Shown: positions 58,315 through 64,000 of the stretch, piece by piece | Layout of the letters: every line of letters starts with the position of its first letter | Numbering within the stretch: position 1 is the first letter of the stretch | From: JAIQFL01 sp035295745 | GTDB lineage: Bacteria; Acidobacteriota; Terriglobia; Bryobacterales; Bryobacteraceae | Reading direction: 5' to 3' | DNA: 64,000 nt | Assembly: GCA_035295745.1 (NCBI GenBank) | Contig: DATGIL010000098.1 | Span: forward strand, 176,788 to 240,787 | Made by a program: the position numbers and the translations under genes | Notes under the pieces: generated by a model | Told to the model about the DNA's origin: nothing | The model's database searches: none | The model's input: the letters and a program-made list of their open reading frames with translations, nothing else

Positions 58315-60225
58315 TCAGGCGGTTTGCGGGCGCTCGCCATCCGCGAGATTCGGCACGCGGCGGCCGGCTTCCGGACGAAATACCTGCTGCACGGCCTCTT
58401 CCGAATCCTTCAAGCCGGAAGGAGGAAGCGGCGGCAATTCCTGGCCGCGGATGATCTGCATCACCTCATTACCGTCCAGAATCTCGCGCACCAGCAGCGT
58501 CTCGGCGATCTTCACGAGCGCATCGGAGTTCGCTTCGATAATCTGGCCCGCGGTGTCGTAGCCGCCCGACACCAACTTCTTGACCTGCTCGTCGATGCGA
58601 ATCGCAGTCTCTTCGCTGTAATCGCGGTGCTGGGCGATCTCGCGCCCCAGGAAGATCTGCTCCTCATTCTTGCCGAAACTCAGCGGTCCCAGTTCGCTCA
58701 TGCCCCATTCACAAACCATGCGGCGGGCCATATCGGTGGCGCGCTCGATATCGTTCCCCGCGCCCGTGGTCATCTGGTGCATATAGCGCTCTTCTGCGAT
58801 GCGCCCTGCCATCAGAATAGCGATTTGCGCCTGCAGATAGTCGCGATTGTAGGAGTGCTTGTCGTCGATGGGCAACTGCATGGTCACGCCAAGCGCCATG
58901 CCGCGCGGAATGATGGTGACCTTGTGGAGCGGATCGGCATTCGGCAGGATCGCGGCCACCAGCGCATGCCCCGCTTCGTGGTAAGCCGTATTGCGCTTCT
59001 CGGCGTCGCTGAGAATCATCGACTTCCGCTCCGCGCCCATCAGGATCTTGTCCTTGGCCATCTCGAAATCGAGCATCATGACGACCTTGCGATTCTGGCG
59101 CGCCGCATTCAAAGCAGCCTCGTTCACCAGGTTGGCGAGGTCGGCGCCCGAAAGGCCCGGCGTACCACGGGCCAGGACCGTCAAATCGACGTTGTCACCC
59201 AAGGGAATCTTCTTGACGTGGACCCGCAGAATGGCCTCGCGGCCCTGCACATCCGGGCGGCCGACCACCACGCGCCGATCGAAGCGGCCCGGCCGCAGCA
59301 ATGCGGGATCGAGCACGTCGGGACGATTCGTGGCTGCCACCAGGATCACGCCTTCGTTAGTCTCGAAGCCGTCCATTTCCACCAGCAACTGATTGAGGGT
59401 CTGTTCACGCTCGTCGTGACCGCCGCCGAGTCCGGCGCCGCGCTGGCGCCCGACCGCGTCGATTTCATCGATGAAGATGATACAGGGGGCGTTCTTCTTG
59501 CCCTGTTCGAAGAGATCGCGAACGCGGCTTGCGCCCACGCCCACGAACATTTCGACGAAATCGGAGCCGGAGATCGAAAAGAACGGGACCGCCGCTTCAC
59601 CGGCGATGGCTCGCGCGAGAAGGGTCTTTCCCGTTCCCGGAGGCCCAATCAGGAGCACGCCCTTCGGAATGCGCCCGCCCAGCTTCTGAAACTTCTGCGG
59701 CTCGCGCAAGAACTCGATGATTTCCTGCAGCTCTTCCTTGGCTTCTTCAACCCCGGCCACATCCTTGAACGTGACTTTGCGTTGCTGGGAATGCAATCGA
59801 GCCCGGCTTTTCCCGAAACTGAGCGCCTTGTTTCCGCCGCTTTGCATCTGGCGGGCCATGAAGATCCAGAATCCGACCAGCAGCAGGATCGGAAGGGAAG
59901 CGTTGAGAATCAACGAAAGCCAACCGCCGGAACTGCTGTCCTTGTAATCGTACCGGACGCTTTTATCGGAGAGCAATTTATAGATTTCAGGGAAGTTAGA
60001 GGGGATTTGCGTATGGAAAGTAGTGGTGTTAGCGAGGGTTCCGTGGGCATCGTTGCCGGTGATGGTGACCTCTTTGACTTGCCCATCCTGGACGTACTTC
60101 ACGAATTCCGAAACCGCGATTGCCTGCTCTTTATTGGGCTGACCTGGTTTCATGACGGCATACACCAGGACCGCCATGCCAGCCAGCACCACCCATAGAA
60201 TGACTGTTTTGCTATTAAAACTCAC
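58315..60225 (-). CDS. ftsH: ATP-dependent zinc metalloprotease FtsH
   Basis: 636-aa membrane protease for quality control of membrane and cytosolic proteins. Two N-terminal helices flank a periplasmic domain (residues 8-23 and about 104-124). AAA module: Walker A GPPGTGKT at 194-201, Walker B with Asp253-Glu254, pore motif FVGVGASRVRDLF, and the SRH with ATNRPDVLDPALLRPGRFDR. Zinc site: HEAGH at 416-420. It starts at GTG (MSFNSKTV) after GGAGG at a good distance. The C-terminal tail is Pro/Glu-rich. Single gene. Confidence 0.97.
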   Translation of the reverse strand: MSFNSKTVILWVVLAGMAVLVYAVMKPGQPNKEQAIAVSEFVKYVQDGQVKEVTITGNDAHGTLANTTTFHTQIPSNFPEIYKLLSDKSVRYDYKDSSSGGWLSLILNASLPILLLVGFWIFMARQMQSGGNKALSFGKSRARLHSQQRKVTFKDVAGVEEAKEELQEIIEFLREPQKFQKLGGRIPKGVLLIGPPGTGKTLLARAIAGEAAVPFFSISGSDFVEMFVGVGASRVRDLFEQGKKNAPCIIFIDEIDAVGRQRGAGLGGGHDEREQTLNQLLVEMDGFETNEGVILVAATNRPDVLDPALLRPGRFDRRVVVGRPDVQGREAILRVHVKKIPLGDNVDLTVLARGTPGLSGADLANLVNEAALNAARQNRKVVMMLDFEMAKDKILMGAERKSMILSDAEKRNTAYHEAGHALVAAILPNADPLHKVTIIPRGMALGVTMQLPIDDKHSYNRDYLQAQIAILMAGRIAEERYMHQMTTGAGNDIERATDMARRMVCEWGMSELGPLSFGKNEEQIFLGREIAQHRDYSEETAIRIDEQVKKLVSGGYDTAGQIIEANSDALVKIAETLLVREILDGNEVMQIIRGQELPPLPPSGLKDSEEAVQQVFRPEAGRRVPNLADGERPQTA

Positions 60226-61000
60226 GGAACCTCCGAACGGGCCGTTATCCTACCATTATATACGCAGACAGAGAACGTACGGATCCTTCGCGTTAGTTAA
60301 GGGAGTGGCGCGGGACTATAGCCGAGAAAAGGACCCGCGAGCACTTCGCCGCGCTCAAAAAGCTCACGGAACAGTTGGCCGAACGCCCGTGTCAGGGCTC
60401 GGCACTTTTGCTGCCTGGGAGCGTCATGGCTTTGGAATGGCAGCGTCCAGCCGACTCAGCACATTTGACCGAGTGAGAGTTGTGATCCTGACGCTGCTGG
60501 GAATCTGCGTGGGCCTCATGATGCCAAGGGTGGCAAACATCGCTCGAAAAACGCAGTGATCTTAATCCTGTCAACACGGAAGACCGTCGACGTCGTTGGA
60601 TTCGCCGGGGGGTTCCGAGTGCTGGATCATTCGAATACGGCACGATTGTCTAGAACCGTCTTGAAGCGTTGATCGCGCTCGTTGCCAGCGCAAGAGATCG
60701 AAGTCTTCCGGCGGCGTTGCTGTGGGGCACCAATCTGAGCCGTTTCCCGGCGAGAACGTCCTCTGATCCGGGCCCGGGTACAAGAGCACGTGGCCATGAC
60801 CATCAGTGACGACAAGATTGCGCGCTGTTCGACCGCTACAACATCGTCAGTGAGAGAGATTGGGGGATGCGGCACGGTGCCTTGACGAATACTGGCACTC
60901 AAAGGCACGCCGGAAGGCATCCCAGAGGAGGGGCACACCACAGGCACACGAGGCCCTCCTGAGGAGATTCAGTAGGGGAGCAAGATTTATTGATTTTAAT
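60226..61000. other. intergenic, ~775 bp, no supported gene
   Basis: Between ftsH and tRNA-Leu. Only short open frames: one at 60437-60559 on the plus strand would give about 40 residues with a helix (VVILTLLGICVGLMM) but lacks a ribosome site. rplA, rplJ and rplL, expected near rplK, are not here. Confidence 0.5.
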
Positions 61001-61087
61001 TGGTGCGGATGAGAGGACTTGAACCTCCACTCCCTTGCGAGAACTAGAACCTGAATCTAGCGCGTCTGCCAATTCCGCCACATCCGC
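61001..61087 (-). tRNA. tRNA-Leu, anticodon CAG
   Basis: 87 bases with encoded CCA. Acceptor arms GCGGATG and CATCCGC, the D arm, anticodon stem CTAGA/TCTAG with loop TTCAGGT (anticodon CAG at 61051-61053), a long variable arm (TCTCGCAAGGGAG region) as in class II tRNAs, and the T arm with GGTTCAAGTCC. It lies 59 bases after the rplK stop. Confidence 0.95.
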
Positions 61088-61145
61088 ACATACGGGCCGA
61101 CGACTCTATCTTTTCAAACCAGGAAGACTTAGTCAACAGAGGAAG

Positions 61146-61574
61146 CTACACGACATCCACGCCCATACTGCGGGCCGTGCCGGACACCGAGCGTACCGCC
61201 GCTGCGAGATCGAAGCAGTTCAGATCGGGCAGCTTGATCTTGGCGATCTCCTCCACCTGCTGCTTCGTGATCTTACCGACCTTCGTCTTGTGCGGCTCGG
61301 CCGATCCCTTGGCGATGTTCACCGCGCGCTTGATCAGCACCGGCACCGGCGGCGTCTTGGTGATGAAAGTGAACGAACGATCCGAGAAAATCGTGATCAC
61401 CACCGGGATGATCAATCCTTCGTTTTCCTTGCCCGACGTCTTCGCGTTGAACGCCTTGCAGAAATCCATGATGTTGACGCCCTGCGGGCCCAACGCCGTT
61501 CCGACCGGGGGCGCCGGCGTCGCCTTCCCCGCCGGAATCTGCAGCTTCACCTGCGCAGTAATCTTCTTTGCCAT
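61146..61574 (-). CDS. rplK: 50S ribosomal protein L11
   Basis: 142-aa protein of the ribosomal stalk base that binds 23S rRNA at the GTPase centre. VKLQIPAGKATPAPPVGTALGPQGVNIMDFCKAFNAKT is diagnostic, with the Pro residues of the N-terminal domain intact; TKTPPVPVLIKRAVNIAKGSAEPHKTKVG and the C-terminal RNA-binding domain with DLNCFDLAAAVRSVSGTARSMGVDV follow. The start lies three bases from the nusG stop. Normally rplA follows; here a tRNA gene does. Confidence 0.98.
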   Translation of the reverse strand: MAKKITAQVKLQIPAGKATPAPPVGTALGPQGVNIMDFCKAFNAKTSGKENEGLIIPVVITIFSDRSFTFITKTPPVPVLIKRAVNIAKGSAEPHKTKVGKITKQQVEEIAKIKLPDLNCFDLAAAVRSVSGTARSMGVDVV

Positions 61575-61577
61575 ACG

Positions 61578-62249
61578 TTAAACCTTTTCCACCTGCAAAA
61601 ATTCCAATTCCACCGGCGTGGCGCGTCCGAAAATCGTCACCATCACCCGCAGCGTTCCGCGCTCCGCGTTGACCTCGTCCACCTTGCCCGAGAAATTGGC
61701 GAACGGCCCGTCGATAATCCGAACGGAATCGTTCTTCTCGAAGGTCATCTTGGGACGCGGGCGTTCCGCCGACGACGCCTGGCGATACAGAATCTGGTTC
61801 ACTTCGTCCGCACTCAGCGGGACGGGGGCGTTTCCACCACCTACGAAACCGGTGACCCGCGGGGTGTTCTTCACCGCGTGCCACAGCTCGTCGTTCATTT
61901 CCATCTCCACCAGCACGTATCCCGGATAAACCAGGCGCTTACTGGTGACTTTCTTGCCGTTGCGCAACTCCACAACTTCTTCGGTGGGAATCAGAATCTG
62001 CCCGATTTTGTCGGCAAAGCCAAAGGCATCCGCACGAGTCTGCAACGACTCCTTGACTTTGTTCTCAAATCCCGAATAGGTATGGATGATGAACCACTTC
62101 TTCGGCGAGGCTTCGTCGTAGCCGCCCGCTTCAGCGGCTTCGCCGGCTACCGGTTCCGAAGCGGCGGCAGTTTCCTCCGGCATGCTCTCGGCCGGTTGCT
62201 CTTCCGTTTCCGGCTCTTCCTCGGAATAGTAATTCTCGTCGGCTGGCAT
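61578..62249 (-). CDS. nusG: transcription termination/antitermination factor NusG
   Basis: 223-aa NusG. A 50-residue acidic N-terminal extension rich in Glu and Pro precedes the NGN domain, which begins at about residue 51 (KKWFIIHTYSGFENKVKESLQTR) and includes YVLVEMEMNDELWHAVKNTPRVTGFVG. The C-terminal KOW domain runs from about residue 162 (MTFEKNDSVRIIDGPFANFSGKVDEVN). The extension is longer than in the E. coli protein. It binds RNA polymerase and couples it to Rho or the ribosome. It lies between secE and rplK in the conserved order. Confidence 0.97.
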   Translation of the reverse strand: MPADENYYSEEEPETEEQPAESMPEETAAASEPVAGEAAEAGGYDEASPKKWFIIHTYSGFENKVKESLQTRADAFGFADKIGQILIPTEEVVELRNGKKVTSKRLVYPGYVLVEMEMNDELWHAVKNTPRVTGFVGGGNAPVPLSADEVNQILYRQASSAERPRPKMTFEKNDSVRIIDGPFANFSGKVDEVNAERGTLRVMVTIFGRATPVELEFLQVEKV

Positions 62250-62255
62250 GGGAAG

Positions 62256-62474
62256 CTACTTTGCGAAGAACTTGAAAACGTGGTTTACCGCGGAGGAGAG
62301 GACTCCGTCCACGACCCAGAAATATCCCGCGAAGGCGAAAACCGAGAAAATCACCACGGCGGTCGTGCCCTCCACCTGCTTGCGGTTGGGCCACGTCACA
62401 CGTTTCATCTCCAACTTGAGTTCGTTGACGTAGTCCTTGGTGTCCTGGACCCACTGTTTTACATCTGCTGCCAT
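62256..62474 (-). CDS. secE: preprotein translocase subunit SecE
   Basis: 72-aa short SecE: ADVKQWVQDTKDYVNELKLEMKRVTWPNRKQVEGTTAVVIFSVFAFAGYFWVVDGVLSSAVNHVF has the amphipathic helix with the conserved EMKRVTWPNRKQV motif and a single membrane helix. The frame is open to 62540 but runs into the tRNA-Trp gene; the ATG at 62474 is the family start. Works with SecY and SecG. Six bases from nusG. Confidence 0.96.
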   Translation of the reverse strand: MAADVKQWVQDTKDYVNELKLEMKRVTWPNRKQVEGTTAVVIFSVFAFAGYFWVVDGVLSSAVNHVFKFFAK

Positions 62475-62510
62475 ATGTGTTCCTTGTCGGCTCCAGCCGT
62501 ATGGGGTGGT

Positions 62511-62585
62511 TGGCAGGGGCGGAGGGATTCGAACCCCCACTCGCGGTTTTGGAGACCGCTGGTCTGCCGTTAAACCTACGCCCCT
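62511..62585 (-). tRNA. tRNA-Trp, anticodon CCA
   Basis: 75 bases with encoded 3' CCA. Acceptor arms AGGGGCG and CGCCCCT, anticodon stem GCGGT/ACCGC with loop CTCCAAA (anticodon CCA), T arm GGGGGTTCGAATCCC. It lies between rpmG and secE, the usual place for this tRNA in many bacteria. Confidence 0.96.
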
Positions 62586-62639
62586 GGATCACTCGCCCCA
62601 CGGCGAGCGGCACCCCCGCTACCGGGAGGCTCTTTTATT

Positions 62640-62792
62640 CTACTTGATTTCCTTATGGGCCTGGTGCTTGCGGCAGTGACGGCAGAACTTCTTCATCTCC
62701 AGACGTTCCGTCGTGGTCTTCTTGTTCTTCGTCGAAGAGTAGTTCCGATTCTTGCACTCTGTACACTGGAACGTAATAATGTCGCGAGGCAT
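62640..62792 (-). CDS. rpmG: 50S ribosomal protein L33
   Basis: A 50-aa protein too short to be obvious. PRDIITFQCTECKNRNYSS and the end ERLEMKKFCRHCRKHQAHKEIK give the zinc-binding form with Cys10, Cys13, Cys37 and Cys40. Between tuf (20 bases upstream) and tRNA-Trp. Confidence 0.97.
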   Translation of the reverse strand: MPRDIITFQCTECKNRNYSSTKNKKTTTERLEMKKFCRHCRKHQAHKEIK

Positions 62793-62811
62793 TGTTTACT
62801 CCTGATCCCGC

Positions 62812-63999
<1,188 letters not shown>

Positions 64000-64000
64000 G

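Noticed and set aside
58213..60198. 661-codon open frame opposite ftsH
   Set aside because: Antisense shadow; ftsH is certain from its motifs.
60437..60559. Possible 40-aa membrane peptide before tRNA-Leu
   Set aside because: No ribosome site, no conserved motif, and surrounded by apparently non-coding sequence.
61035..62573. 512-codon open frame across rplK, nusG, secE and tRNA-Trp
   Set aside because: Antisense shadow crossing several certain genes and a tRNA.

Overview
The window is about 62% GC by eye. It looks like a chromosome segment from an acidobacterium of the Bryobacterales/Solibacteraceae type. That placement is an inference from gene content: a secreted protein with the Solibacter-type TIGR03437 domain, a TIGR03790 protein, an ADOP-type ABC permease, a DUF1592/DUF1552/ankyrin operon, a DUF1080 hydrolase, a PEP-CTERM protein, and many short dispersed palindromic repeats at gene 3' ends. 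No phage, integrase, transposase or CRISPR locus was seen.

Layout. 1-15.9 kb: partial alpha/beta hydrolase, small protein plus nucleotidyltransferase pair, ADOP permease, Nudix hydrolase overlapping PolX, TIGR03437 protein, secreted 493-aa protein, GNAT acetyltransferase, truncated GH97-like gene, two-subunit molybdenum hydroxylase, secreted HExxH protein, redoxin. 16-22.6 kb: a complete RND efflux operon (pump, adaptor, TolC). 22.6-25.1 kb: triplicated repeats with DUF1080 gene fragments, the intact DUF1080 gene, PIG-L deacetylase. 25.5-34 kb: double VOC protein, Tat-exported ferritin-like protein, an 82-bp tandem array, nitrilase, ankyrin/DUF1552/DUF1592 operon. 34-37.3 kb: small TfoX-like gene with a tandem partial duplication, frameshifted DUF4139 gene. 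37.4-46.4 kb: zinc-ribbon protein, LysR regulator, TIGR03790 protein, a 74-bp tandem array, cytochrome c, GT28-type glycosyltransferase, phosphotransferase-aminotransferase fusion, DUF6893-like microprotein, methyltransferase, amidohydrolase. 46.5-55.2 kb: winged-helix AAA ATPase, three DUF190 domains in two genes, ClpC with a clear terminator, LolD-like ATPase, permease fragment, and an arsR-SRPBCC-membrane-protein operon with a visible promoter and nested palindromes. 55.8-64 kb: PEP-CTERM protein, TPR protein, FtsH, tRNA-Leu(CAG), then rplK, nusG, secE, tRNA-Trp(CCA), rpmG and tuf, all on the minus strand.

The least-explained signal is a dispersed element of about 140-160 bp. Each half begins GTGGCGCA or GTGGCGCG and carries two tandem hairpins with a conserved CTC loop; the two halves are inverted relative to each other, like a REPIN. 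Stem sequences differ between copies with compensatory changes. Copies sit a few bases from stop codons. At two loci the element was tandemly duplicated together with the 3' part of the adjacent gene, and at a third its edge supplies the only apparent start of a truncated gene. Two tandem arrays (82-bp and 74-bp periods), also behind gene stop codons, share one core sequence. No RAYT-type transposase is visible, so whatever mobilises these elements would be encoded elsewhere.

Genes that probably act together: the RND trio; the molybdenum hydroxylase pair; DUF1592 and DUF1552 (4-bp overlap) plus ankyrin; the ArsR, SRPBCC and membrane-protein chain with 4-bp overlaps; and the translation and secretion cluster, which breaks off unusually after rplK.
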